64,000 bases of DNA from Capsaspora owczarzaki ATCC 30864. Its lineage: Eukaryota > Opisthokonta > Filasterea. A program made the translations under genes and the position numbers. Location of the stretch: the NCBI RefSeq assembly GCF_000151315.2, contig NW_011887307.1, forward strand, positions 562,876-626,875, given 5' to 3'. How positions within the stretch are numbered: the stretch's first letter is position 1; every line of letters starts with the position of its first letter. Positions 42,804 to 55,094 of the stretch are shown here, piece after piece. Under the pieces are notes generated by a model that searched no databases, was not told the origin of the DNA, and saw only the letters and a list, made by a program, of their open reading frames with translations.

Positions 42804-45664
42804 TTCTGTTGACAAATCGGAACGAATGATGTCAACACGAAAAGTGAGGAGTGAGAACAAGTCGAGTGACAATGTAAGATTGGGAAAAATAGAATTGCCC
42901 AGCAATTAAAAACCATACAAAGACAACGAACACAACACGAAAGCTGTTTTTGCTTTTTCAATGTCACAGCAGAACATGGAAATAATATTTGTCAAAGCAA
43001 CAAGAGCGACGAGTGTCATTCGTTGATCACAAAGCGCAAGGTGGCGAAAACCGAAAATCGAAAATCGAAAAAAAAGAAAAAAAATTGGCCAACCAAAACT
43101 CGAAAAAAAAAAAAAAAAAAAAAAAAGGCGCTGACTATAAAAAGCAAGGTCAGGCACTTTGCATTTTGCAGAGGATTGTCATGGGGCACGTTTGGGCACC
43201 AAGAACGAGCAACAAAACCCAACTCCCCATGCATGAATCCTGACGCTTGAAGCTTTGGGAAGGTGAGCATCAACGGCGTTGCTGGTCGTCAACGAGAAGC
43301 CGTCGTGATTTTGGTTGTGGGACCTTCATATTGAGATGAGGTGATTGTGTGATTTTTTGGATTTTTTTTTTTTTTTTTTTTTTTGGGTTGGTTGGTTTGA
43401 TTTCCCGTTTGATCTATCGTCCAGACAGCAGACGCAGACCTCAGTCGAGCCAGCAAAGTCATTTAAAAAAAAGGGTAATCTCAAAATACAATTGTTCGTT
43501 GATGCTTGAGCTGAGCAACCCTTCTCAGTCCGTCCGTCTTCGTTGGCCAAAAAAACCCTGAGCTTAAATATTTTGATGATACAGCTAGCTACACAGGACT
43601 CATTACTCATCTTTCTTTGTGCTTGCGCTTTGAACTGCAGAAATTACAATGCTTTTTGTCAAGAAAGTAGCTTGATGATGGCAAACGATGGGGAAAACGT
43701 TGGGAACGCTTGACGGGGGAAAAAAAAAAAAAAAAAAAAAAAAAAACCCTGATCAGCCTGCTGCCTATCCCCCAGAGGACCATCGTGACCTCCTCGACCA
43801 CCCCGTTTGGGCACGTTTGGAAGGGGGAGGAGGTATCTGCTGTGACGTATACAACCCCTTGCCCTCGAGCGTCGGCGCCATGGCAGATCGCGGATCACCG
43901 CCACAAGATCAAGCATGCTGTTGTTGAGGTGCACGCTACGAAAACTCAGCAAAACCACAACAAAAGAAAATAAAATTACTGGTAGAAAATTAAAAAAAGA
44001 CTGCTCAGAAAACAAAAGCAGCTTAACCTTCCTTACTGAGCCAGCAATTCGACTCTTCTCCAACCCCCCACCACCAGGCTACAAAGACGCCACACGATCA
44101 AGTCCAGCACGAGACGTGTCGAATGTGTCAATATCTTCCATCTCTTGTGCTATTGGCCAGCCAATGGAGCGACCCAGCGAAAACTGGCACTCCTGATCCA
44201 ATTGCTCAAACCCGACAAGCTGCAGGCGGAGGCCATGCTTCAACCTCGACAAGAATGCCAGCAGGGACAATGCTCCAAACTTGACAACACTGCGAGCATC
44301 TCGCATACAAGTGCAAGCAGCATACAAGTGCGAGCAGAACTCTGCCAAGAATTGCGCCAAAAACGACACCATCGCTCCGACCAAGAACAGGTTTCACTGT
44401 GTGATGCCCCACTATGACTCTGCAACGCCTCTGGCACCTCGCTTCAAGCTGACATCATGTTGACCACAAGGCGAGCGCATGCAAGCAGTTTCAGGGCATA
44501 TCTCATGAAACTTTTGCAGAGGTTGCAATCGCAGCATTGTACACAACCCGCCCGTCACCGTGCAGCCCCGATCGATAGTATTAAAAACGCGTCGTACTGC
44601 AACACGCCTTGTCAGAGAGCTCGGTCGAACACAGCGAGTGACGAACATGCTGATGTTGCAGTCGTTCACATCGTTTTTGGTTTGCTCAGTTTTTGGTTTC
44701 CCCCCCCCCCGCTCCTGGCCACCCTCCGATGTCAAGCCATCCAGGTGCAAACACCTGATCCACCAACCACAATGATAGATTTTACCTTTTGAATTGTCAG
44801 AAGATTGCATCAGCGTCGAAAGAACAACGAAATATAATTCTCGAAAATTCTGGAAAACTGGAGCAATTCCAATGGAAGAAAGACTGACGGGTGGATGGTT
44901 TTGGCGTAAGCTGTCGGTCGCGCGAGGTTTCTGATGAAAAAGCAGCATGCGGGAGATTGCACAGTACTTGGGGGTGGGTGGGTGACGTCAATCTGTTGTC
45001 AAAATGCCTATTTTTGTTCTCGCAATTTTGGGAAAGATACTGGTCTCCTCTGCGATGACATCGCAACCATCCGCTTCCGCTCCTTGTTTCTTTCAAGTCG
45101 ACGAATATTATAAAGTGTATGGGCAAAAGGGGAGTGATAGGGATGACATCCCTAGAACTTTTTCTGGACACGTCAAGTGAGCTCCTGCCAACTCCATGGT
45201 CAAGCGGGTCTGACCCGCCCGGTTTTTTTCCTATGAGTGTATATAGTATTTTAAATGGGAAAAACCTAGGCGGTGGGTCTGGGAAACTGATACACTCTCA
45301 GATCGCCATCGTGCAATTCCAGAAATCTGGACATCGTGTCCCGTCTTATGATATCGCAACCACGCGCTTCCGCTTTTTCGATTCTTCCCATCTAAGAGTA
45401 CTATCAAGTACATGGTTGAAAGGTGAGCGACAGCGAATGAAGCCTCTAAACGCCTTGTCTTTCAAAAAAAAAAAAACGAGACCAGTGTCATCTTGCTCGC
45501 TGACGACTGAATGACGGACTTGCTGAATGGATGAATGAGTGTTCGATACATTTTGTCTATATTGTTCAAGAAATGAGAGGAGGAAAACGAGGACAGAAAC
45601 ATGAAAAGAAAAAGAAAAGAAAAAAAACGACAGAAACACCACAAAAAGCCAAAGACACCCATCA
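42804..45664. other. Gene-poor 2.9 kb with homopolymers and diverged repeats
   Basis: No exon series with family similarity was found on either strand. It contains A runs at 43101-43126 and 43718-43746, a T run at 43361-43384, a hairpin at 45204-45218, and two diverged copies of a 26-base motif at 45056-45081 and 45350-45375. The longest open stretch (minus, about 44412-44948) has no domain I recognise. It may be a decayed element or a lineage-specific gene. Confidence 0.4.
45204..45218. repeat. Perfect inverted repeat
   Basis: gcgggt, three-base loop ctg, acccgc. It is a short GC-rich hairpin within the gene-poor block. Confidence 0.6.
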
Positions 45665-48600
45665 TTACGTCCACACATCCTGTGAATAACGGCCCTCGGC
45701 TTGGAGCTTCTTGATAAAGTTGGCGGCCTCGGTGGCATCGCAGCTCTTGCCCTCCATCACGGCTTCGAGCAAAATTTGGTGAACGTTGCGCGCCATGTTG
45801 CGCGCATCGCCGCACACGTAAATGTGGGCGCCCTTGGCAACCAAGTCCCACACTCGCTTCTTGTTGGCCGTCATGTGGTGCGTCACGTACTCTTTGGCGT
45901 TCTGAGGAAACAACAATGGTCAGTGCGAAAAGTCAAAATTCAAGCAACACACTTCCGCACAGAGCACAAATAGAGCAGCGCACCTGATCGCGCGAGAAAG
46001 CGACGTGCATCTCAGACAGCGTGGAATCCGCCACCATCTCTTTCAACTCGGTCTCGTAAATGTAGTCGTGATGACGCGAGCGACATCCAAAAAAGAGCAC
46101 AGTCTCGCCAAAGGCAACCGAGGCGTTTGTGGCTGCAAACGCAATCAATGCAACAAGAGCTTGGAGCAATTAGCACATGGCATCACACACTCGGAACGGT
46201 AGATTGGACAAAAACAAGACAGGGGGGGGGAAAAAACTTCCTTACGCTTGCTTCGCTCAACGCGGCGATCGTGCAAAAAGCCACGGAACGGCGCGAGACC
46301 GGTGCCTGGGCCTACCATGATGATGGGTGCAGTGTGTTGCTTGGGCAGCTTGAAGGTGGAGCGACGAATAAAGATAGGAACACGGTCGGGAGTAGCTGCG
46401 AGCGTGAAACGAAGCAACAAACAAAAAAGTCAATGGTACGATTCCAAAAAGTCTGTGGGAGTGCTGTTTCCGAGCAATAAGGACGGGATATCAGCAACAA
46501 CTGCAACGCAACCAGATCGAACCTTCGGATTTCTTCAGCTTCAGCCAAGAAGTGGCAATGCCAGCACGGTCACGCTCAAGCTTGGTGGTGTACTTGACGA
46601 GCACTGCAGTGATGTGGACCGAGTTCGGGTGTGCCTGTCGCAAAAGGTTGGGGGGGGGAAGAGAGAGAGAGAAGAAATTCCAGTAAGAAACACCGAACAA
46701 CCGACAGCCAACCAATCAAGCAACACTCACCTTCGGGGATGACGAAATGGAATAGTAGCGGCACTGAAGACGAGGAAGGAACTCGAGCAGCAAATCCATG
46801 GGTGGCTTGACGGAGGGCAAGTCACGCAGGATGTCAAGGATTGTGCGCTGGTCGTGCTGAATCCAGTCCTGGAAATCCTTCTTGCCCTCTTCCGTGGTCA
46901 GCTTTTCCAAAAACTCCTTCTCCTTGGGATCGGACGCGAACTCGGCCAGCTCGCGCAGGAGATGCGCGCGGGGCTGGCTCAAAATGTCGACGTAGTGAAG
47001 AAGGGCGGTGCGGAATGTGCAGGGGCACGGGAAGGGGCTCTTCTTGCTCGAGCGGGCGTCCACGGCCTCCAGGGAGAAGAGACTGTCAAGATCAACGTTG
47101 CCAACCAGCTTGCCGAGCTCCTCGACGAGAGCGGGGTCGTTGGTCGCAAAAACGCCAACGTGGTCTCCAGCCTCGTACTTGATGCCAGAGCCGGCAATGT
47201 CAAGCTCAATGTGCATGCACGAGCGGTCTCCGCCAGTGTGAAGCTCGCGGTGCACGCGGACGGGGGCGAGGAAGGGGTTTTTCGAGTCGAACGGGGGGCG
47301 TTGGTTTTCGTAGGCCTTGAGCTTTTGCATCTCACCAGTAAAGACCTTTTCGGGCGCAAAGGTCTCGTGAATCTTGACCTTGTACTGGCGAATGGGAGCC
47401 AGGTTGACGTTTTCAGGGACGGGCTTGTTGAACTTTTTGCACAGCGCCGGCCACATCTTGGCCTTCCAAGCAATAAAGTCTTCCTCCAAGTTGCCATCGT
47501 CGTCGCCCTCGCCGTGCTCAAACAAGCGCGAGGCGCCAAATTCGGCCAACTTCTCGTCCACAAATCGGCCGATCGCGTTGTAATGCTCGTAGGTCTTGTT
47601 TCCGAGACCAAAGACCTGCATGGACGAGATGGAGATGGTGAAGGGGCTGTCAGCGACGACGACAAGCGCGACCACACACGTACGGCCACCGAAACAACAA
47701 AACAAACAAAACAAACAAAAAAACACGACGTACAATGTAGCGCAGAGCCGAGAGCTCGGGCGACTCATCCTTCAGGTAGTCGTAGAAAGCTTGGGCATTG
47801 TCCGTTGGATCACCTTCACCATACGTTGCCATGCAGAACACGGCTACGGACTCGGGGATTTCGCCGAGGCGCTCGATGTCGTTCTGCAAAAAAGTATTCA
47901 AGGATGAGAAGGAAAAAGTCCTCGTGCTTTGTTTCATTCAGGCTACACATCAAGACGTACCACATCGATATCTTCGAGATCGAGGGAAATGGCGCTAAAG
48001 CCGTACACACGGGCCTCCTGGGCGAGACGACCGGCGTAATCCTCGGCGGTGCCAGTCTGGGAGCCGTAGAGCACAACCATGTTGGCATTCTGTTTGAAAG
48101 TCAAAAAGTCAATGACAAGGCACGACAAAGTGAGTGTTGTCGAGATCAACCTTCAATTTCTGAGCAAGTGAGCGTTTTAGGGTTTTTTTTTTTTGTCTTT
48201 TTACCGCGCGTTTCATGCGACCAATCAGAGTCTTGTCGACCTTGGGCCTAGCAATGGACACGACACGAAAGCCAGGATGAGAGTGAGACAGCGATGGAAA
48301 TGTGAGTGATGCAGTAACAACAATCCCAACTCAACCACATGAGCAAGGGGGGGCCCTCGACAAACACAAACAGCGCAATGGCGAGATCAGCATGTGTGGC
48401 AACGAAGTGAAGTGAAGTGGCAAACTGACGACAGCGTTCGATGTGCCCTGCTCTCATCAGTCCCAAGTGAGGTGACTAGGGACAAGTGCTATGATTCGAA
48501 TGTGCATCATTTTGATTCTGTGCTATCGGACGGTGAGAGTGTGACCGAGTGTGACGACCAGAGTGCGATGCGACTGTGTGACTGTGTGCGAGCTCAGCCC

Positions 48601-49448
48601 ATCTGACTCGCTTCGCGCTTTTCTGCAGCCATCACTGCCGCTGAACTCAGTGCGCTGCTGCAAAACAAAAACCAAACAAGCTGCACATCAAAGCAAGTGC
48701 GATGCATGTCAAAGCAGCGAGCCAAGCGTCCATGAGCGCGACTCATCCCACGCGCGATGCACTGTGAGCACAATCGGCGTGTGGCCTGATGTTTGTTGTT
48801 GAGGGAGGTGGAACGAAAGGCTGCATGTTGCGCCAGTCCACTCCTCGACTTCCACTCGACTTCGGCCACACTTTGTTGCGTCGCGACTCGGATTCGCGCT
48901 TGTGAGATCACTGCTTTGTCAACGCACGGAGCTCACAAAACGAGAATCGGGAGAAGCGGAAAAAAGAAAAAAAAAAAAAGACACGAGGTTTTTTTTTTTC
49001 GTTTCTGTTCCTTTGGATTTGTGACCGTTTTGCTTCCGCGAAGTCAGTCACTCGGTCAAATCGCATGTGCTGGTGATTGGGAATGGAAATGGGGATTTCG
49101 CTGATGTGGAGTGGTGGCGGCGGGTGGGAGGAAGGGACGACAAGCGAGAAACAAAACTAGAACAAAAACTCACTTGGCAGCCGATGATGACGCGGCTCCG
49201 TTGCTGCCGCTGCCGCTGCTGCTGCTGCCGTTGCCAATGCTGGGCTTTGTGTTGGTGCCGTTCGGGGTGGTGCTGGCGGTGCTGTTCCTGGAGCGGCGGA
49301 TGTAGAACAGGCCGATGAGCAGGATGATCACAGTCAGAGCGAAAATGTCCACCGTGTCAATGCCAGGCCCAGCGACCGGCTCCGCGGCTGCTGCTGCATG
49401 ATGGGAAGGAGCGGACAGCGCATCGGACGTCGCATCGCCCGCCGCCAT
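45665..49448 (-). CDS. POR: NADPH-cytochrome P450 reductase
   Basis: This ER-membrane diflavin enzyme passes electrons from NADPH to P450s. Nine exons (49448-49174, 48247-48205, 48089-47961, 47883-47734, 47615-46731, 46634-46523, 46395-46246, 46132-45984, 45901-45665) give 709 residues. The N-terminal anchor is [20 protein letters not shown] (about residues 31-50). FMN-domain motifs are [34 protein letters not shown] and [16 protein letters not shown]-domain motifs include [14 protein letters not shown] and [18 protein letters not shown]-domain motifs are [31 protein letters not shown] and [17 protein letters not shown], and the terminus is GRYSQDVWT with the stacking Trp. Intron 1 is about 930 nt, with no gene seen inside. 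Confidence 0.96.
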
Positions 49449-49777
49449 TCTGTCAAGGAAAACAAAAAAAAAAAATGAAGAGTAATAAAATACAAATAAA
49501 ACAAAGAGCAAAATGGAACATTGAAAATCTAAGAAACATGAATCAAATCGAATCAAAAATCAAAAGGATTTTCATTAGATCGAGATGCTCAGAACATCAG
49601 CCTCGCTGTAGCTGTAGCACTCAACCCAATGCCCTTGAAAATTGAAACCAACTCACCCATTTGGATGGGAATCGCAAGTGAGAGTGATGAGCATCGAACG
49701 TTGCTTCGCTTTGGGTGGTTTTTTTTGCAAGCAAGCCGAAAATCACAATCATTTTTCCCATTCATTTTCCCATTCAT

Positions 49778-49819
<42 letters not shown>

Positions 49820-49839
49820 GTTTGAACTATTTATTATTG
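49449..49839. promoter_or_regulatory. Divergent spacer POR / EF-ARM-PB1 gene
   Basis: 391 bp with a T run of about 39 at 49780-49818, only 22 bp before the plus-strand start codon. Confidence 0.45.
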
Positions 49840-52800
49840 ATGTCGGATTTGCACGATCACGCAGCAGCCAGCGACCGCGCGCGCCTTGCGCCTGCCGTTG
49901 TTGAGGAGCTGACCAAGGCGTTTGCCGTGTGCGACAAGGACGGCAACGGCGTCATCACGCTGAACGAGCTCGGCCAGGTCGTCTCGAATCTCGCCAACGT
50001 CTCTGTTCCAGACACCAAAGTACCGCTCGACACACACCACACACACCCCGCCTGCTCTCTCTACTCTGCTTTATCTGCTCTGGCATCGCATTTCTACATT
50101 TCTTAGCCGAAGAACTGGTGCTTTGTGGCTTGGATTGGACCGGACAGGGGATTCTGCGCACTCTTCTCAGGATTGGTGATCTCACCACGCATTTGACAAT
50201 CACCATCATCATGGCTGCTGCTGTTAGGAACTCGAGGCATTGATGCGCCTCATGGACAAGAACGGCGACGGGCTGATTGAGCTGGACGAGTTTATTGCCA
50301 CAATGGCGGATTGGCTGCAAGACGATGAAACGGGTAAACGGATGGAATTGCCCAACAGCGATCCACTGCTGTGAACAGATTGTCAACGTTGGTACTTACT
50401 GCGCATACAACACTTTCAATGCTCAAAAGGCGCGGCACAGGCAACGAATCGCAAACGGCGCGCCGGTGACGATGCCGTCGATGTAAGTGCACACCATCCC
50501 GTTTCGTTTCGTTGACCGCATTCCACGACAGCTTTCAACAGACGCTCTACATGCAGTTTTGATGCCTACTCACTGCATTTTTTTTCTTCAAATGATCTTC
50601 TAGGAGCGATTCAAAATCCATCGCAAAGTGACGCGATTCTTGCTGCAGTTCCGCGTCGCCTCCAACTTTTCAGAGGTCCGCTCCAACGTGTCGTCTTGGC
50701 AAGACACGCAAATGATGGACTTTGTCAACGCCAATGATGTCAGCATGGATGTCGATATGCCCATTCTCGGACGAGAGACGTCGTCCCCTGCCACCGAAGC
50801 CGTGAAGGTGAAGGCCTTTTTTTTTTTTTTTTTTTTTTATCACTGCCCAGCATACCACTTCAATCCTGCCATTGTTTCCAAGTCCATCTAACAGCTCGTC
50901 CCCTTGGTTTTTATCCCTGTTCAATTTCACCATTCTTTCTTCGGTAGGCCGCCGCGCTGGCGAGCGCTCAAAACGCAAACTGGGACGTCCTCATCCACAC
51001 CATCTCAACCCTCGACAGCTGTGAATCGGCTCTGCTGACACTGTGTGAATTGCTCGTCAATCTGCTTTCAGCCTACCCGACTCCAGCAGACCGTCGTCAG
51101 ATTGGCGAAGCGCTGGTCGCCGTGTACGAAAAGCTCCACCCGCTCATTCCGCGACTGGTCCAGTTTATGCAATCCATCTTTCCCTCCACGCAATGGTACT
51201 CGTCCAAGATTGTCACGCTGCTCCTGCCCGGTCCTCGCATCGCCAACATGCCCGCGGACTTTTGGATGCACTCGTCGCACCACGCCTTCAAAAACGCGTT
51301 CGTCGAGGCTGGCGGCATGCCAGTTCTTGTGAAGGCGCTCCTCAGCTCCTATCCTCAAGTGCGTGGACAAGCGCTGCTCTGTGTGGGCGCACTGGCGCGG
51401 GACCATCCAGTCTTGCGTGACCAGCTCCTCGAGCTCGATGTGCTTGGACCAATCCAACGCATCTTTAACGGTATTTTTGCTCAGCCAAACTTCATTGTCA
51501 CGTTGCGCGATGCGACCTGGGTACTTTCCGTCATTTGTGGTGATGTGGCGTTCGAGTCACTGGCTCACTGGCATCTTGTAAGGCAGTTAGTTGTGGGCTC
51601 GATGTGGTTGAGTGGTGGAATGTCAGAACTCAAATATTCGCGTGTATATGTAGGTCAAAAACCTGCTGCCGTTGCTGGCCGAGCTGCTCTCGCACGCTGG
51701 AAGAACCTACACGGACGCTGTGGTCATTATCAACGTTTGCAAATGCCTCGCGTTTTTGCTCCCCGGTGTCCGCGAAAATGATCAGTCTGTTGTGACCCGC
51801 TCGTTGGTCGAGGTGCTCAAGTAAGGGGATTTGTGCTTGCCTGTTGTTTCTTTCTGTACTTTTTGTTGCGTTGTGCTACTTTCGATGCAGTGGATGCGCC
51901 TCTCACGGACTCTTCTCACATTCAATGGTACAGCTCTGCCACCGAGTCGCGTCTCAAGAAGGCCGTCTTGTACACCATTGGACAGCTTTTGGTGGATGAG
52001 AATCTTGCTCAGGTAAACGCCGCAAAAAACCCACAATTACTGGTCTTGCGAGAAGCGCAATGCATCTGATATTTCTTTTCTTTTCTTTTTTTTTTTTCTT
52101 TTTTTTTTTTTTTTGTTCACGTTGATTTTCGTATTCTAGAATTTGCTCTTCCATAACCTGTTGGCGAGCATCCGCGACCTGCTGCATCATGAGGAGGAGC
52201 CTACGGTGCGATATGCCGCTTGCAAGCTGCTCGCCATGCTTTCGGGAGCACGCAGCCGCATCCAACTCCTCATCGATACTGGAGTTGTGGAAGACATGAT
52301 CACTCTTGTGCAAAACGACAAGCACACCCGCAAGGTTGCCGTGCGCGTGCTTCGCAACCTCACTCAAGGGACCTTGCCTCAAATCATGTATGTTGAGTGT
52401 TGGGGGTTTGTCACCTGTTTTTTGTGCTGCGCTTTTGCTCATTGCCTTCCCCTTGCTTTTGCCTTGCTTTTGCCTTGCTTTTGCCTTGCTTTTGCCTTGC
52501 TTTTGCCTTGCTCTTGCCTTGCTCTTGCCTTGCTCTTGCCTTGTGGGTCCAGTCATCTTACCACGTACAATCAGCTGGTGGCCGTCCTATGCCACATCTT
52601 TTCCTACTTTTTGTCAAAGGATGAGGTCTTGGAGAATGTCTACAACTATCAAGGCCCGTCCTTTGAGTTTGAAATCCTGCAGGATGCCGGTATGTGGCTA
52701 CTTTTGAAGAAGGGGAGGGGACGTTTGCTCGTTTCGGTTGTCCATCTCGCGCTGACTGACTCTTTTGCTGGTTTGGTCTTTTCGTGCTCCTTTCTGCTTG

Positions 52801-54728
52801 ATTTTTGTTAGTGGTCGCTTTGAATGCGATTATTGACGCTGGACAGGTCGAGGCAGATGAGTTCAACCGCCCCAACCCTCTTGTGCAGCTTTTTGCGGTG
52901 GATTCTCTCAACCAGATTGGCTTGTTGTTGCGCACCATCCGTGAGCAACCTGCCGAGATGCTGAATGCATTCAAGCATGTACGTGTGCATCGTTTGGCTC
53001 AATGAGTGTGAAGCGTCAATGTGAAATGTTGTATTACTAACGCAATTTGGTTCTGGTGGTACAGCACAATGACAATGTTGGCGTCACCGTGGAAGAGCGC
53101 ATTCGCCACTTGCTGCAGAAGATTAAGAAAAATGTCGATCGCAGCATCGCCCAGCATCTCGAGTACGAGGGTCTGGATCACGCCGCAGCGCTGTTGGACG
53201 ACGTGCTCCGCACATTCTTCACCTCAATGTCCTCCACTGCCAAGATTTTGTTGATCAAGTGCGCCTTGGATGACGAGATTCGTGTGGTCGAAGTTCCGCG
53301 TGCCGTCACATACGAGGATTTCCGCTCCATCATTGAGGCGCGCTTTGGAGGCGAGCTGCTCATCACGTACAAGGTAGGAAAAGCTTTGATTGATTGTTCT
53401 TGGATGTGCCAAGAGAAGCGGTTTGGCTGCCATCATCTCACCTTCGTGGTTGCCGTTTTTTTTTTTTTGTTTTTTTTCTGCTGTAGAACATGGAGGGAGA
53501 GTTTATTGCGATCGATCGCTTGGCAGTGTTGGAGCGCTTGATGGAAAAGCGACAGCAGGATCAAGCTGCATTCATCAATGTGCAATTGTTCCGCGACCCC
53601 TCTGGACGCGCGCGTGCGGCGAGCAGCGGCAACCTTCCTTCGACAAGCGAGACCTCTGTGCTCTCGGAGGCGGTTGTCGCTTCGAAAGCCGTCTCGACCA
53701 CAGTTGGAACGCCGCTTAAAACTCCGGGACTACCCAGTATGTATCGATACGAAATGGCTGCCTCATAGATGGCTCCATGCATGCCATTGTTAATTGACAA
53801 GTCTTTGTTTTTTGCAATCTTCTTCAAAACACTCTAGACTTGGGCGATTCCGGCTTTGCCTTTTTCTCCTCGTATGCCGACCTCTCGGCCCCGACGCAGC
53901 CAGCCAAGAATGCGCTCTTCCAAAATTTGCTCGCCGTGACTCACTGTAAACGTGACCGCCATTGTCTGAAGACCGCAACAAGATTTCGGTGCTCATCCCA
54001 TCCACCAACTCGCTCTGTTTTTTGCATCCACACAGTTGGCCCAAGCGAACTGAATGAGCTGATTGCCAAATGGTCAACGCTGACAACGGACTCGCATGGC
54101 CAGATTGATCGCGCTCGGTTTGAGCAAGGTCTTCGAGAGGTTGGCTGCACCGATCCGTTGGTGATTGAAGTAAGAGGAGGTTTTTTTTAGTTTTGCTTGT
54201 CGACAAGCCACGTCGCTTTGTCTTGGATTGTGCCCTCACGCTTGCTGTCGTTTTGCCTTCGTTTAGGAAAACTTCAAAGCGTTCGACACCGACGGCAACG
54301 GCATGATTTCGTTTGCCGAGTTTGTCTGCGGTTTGTCAGTCCTCACGCGCGGCACTCCGGATGAAAAGCTTGCCCTGTATGTTTGGGGTTTTTTGTTTGT
54401 TTGTTTGGAACGGCTGGTGAACAACAACTCGGGCATGTGCTCACAGGCTGTTTTGGTTGTCCTTCGCTCCCCTGCTAGAATGTTCCGATCTTACGATCTC
54501 GATGGCAATGGCTACATTTCCAAGGAAGAAATGACCTTGATCGTGCAGTCCTGCAAGGAGGCTGCCGGAGAAGTTGCGCATCCTGAGCAGATTGCCAGCG
54601 AGGTTGCTCAGCTGTTTGCGAACATTGATGTCGATGGTGACGAGCGCATCACGTTGGACGAGTTTAAGAGTGGTGTTGCCAACGGTGCGCTCAGCCTCGT
54701 TCTTTCCGTGCATGGCACGACTGCGTAA
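49840..54728 (+). CDS. EF-hand / armadillo / PB1 / EF-hand protein
   Basis: I know no named family with this layout. Sixteen exons (49840-50019, 50228-50333, 50430-50482, 50604-50807, 50948-51577, 51654-51820, 51934-52012, 52140-52387, 52553-52689, 52812-52978, 53065-53373, 53487-53736, 53838-53945, 54036-54169, 54267-54376, 54479-54728) keep phase and give 1,043 residues. Two EF-hands open the protein: DKDGNGVITLNE (32-43) and DKNGDGLIELDE (70-81). About residues 185-650 are helical armadillo/HEAT-like repeats, e.g. HAFKNAFVEAGGMPVLVKAL, LRDATWVLSVICGD and VRVLRNLTQG. About 720-785 looks like a PB1 domain: KILLIKCALDDEIRVVEVPR, then ARFGGELLITYKNMEGEFIA. The tail has three more EF-hands (DTDGNGMISFAE, DLDGNGYISKEE, DVDGDERITLDE). 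It is probably a calcium-sensing scaffold. Confidence 0.82.
52452..52543 (+). repeat. 11-bp minisatellite (ttgccttgctt) in an intron
   Basis: About eight tandem copies between exons 8 and 9 of the EF-ARM-PB1 gene. It forms a strongly pyrimidine-rich tract upstream of the acceptor. Confidence 0.85.
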
Positions 54729-55094
54729 AACACCAATCCCTTTCCGGTGACCTCACGATTTCACTTTGAATGTTGTTCCGTTTTCCCCCGTCCCCCGTTG
54801 TCCTCTCCTTCCATGTCTGTGCTTTCGTGAGCAAACCTGACTTGTCTCGAAATGTGTTTGTTCGACACTTGAGACTTTGAGAACTAGTACAGTACTGTAC
54901 AATAAAGACTGATGCCTGGAATGAATGACGACGAATTCACTGAATGGATTAGAGCTGCACCCTTTGGTTCGCTCTGACAACGTCAGAGTATGCGTATCAA
55001 CCGCGCTGTCGGTGGGAAACGTTGGAGTTGGCTGTATTGATGGCGGTTGTATTGGATGAACTACAAACTCCAGAACGCGTCTAGCTACCACATG
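54729..55094. other. Convergent spacer EF-ARM-PB1 / J-domain gene
   Basis: 366 bp of 3' flanks. Apart from the aataaa signal nothing is recognised. Confidence 0.5.
54901..54906 (+). terminator. Candidate polyadenylation signal
   Basis: aataaa about 170 nt after the stop codon of the EF-ARM-PB1 gene. Confidence 0.5.

Noticed and set aside
44412-44948. Open frame of about 178 codons on the minus strand
   Set aside because: No domain, low-complexity composition and no neighbouring exons that fit. Not supported as a gene.
46854-48251. Antisense open frame opposite POR
   Set aside because: It spans POR exons and introns with no family similarity. The POR exons explain the region.
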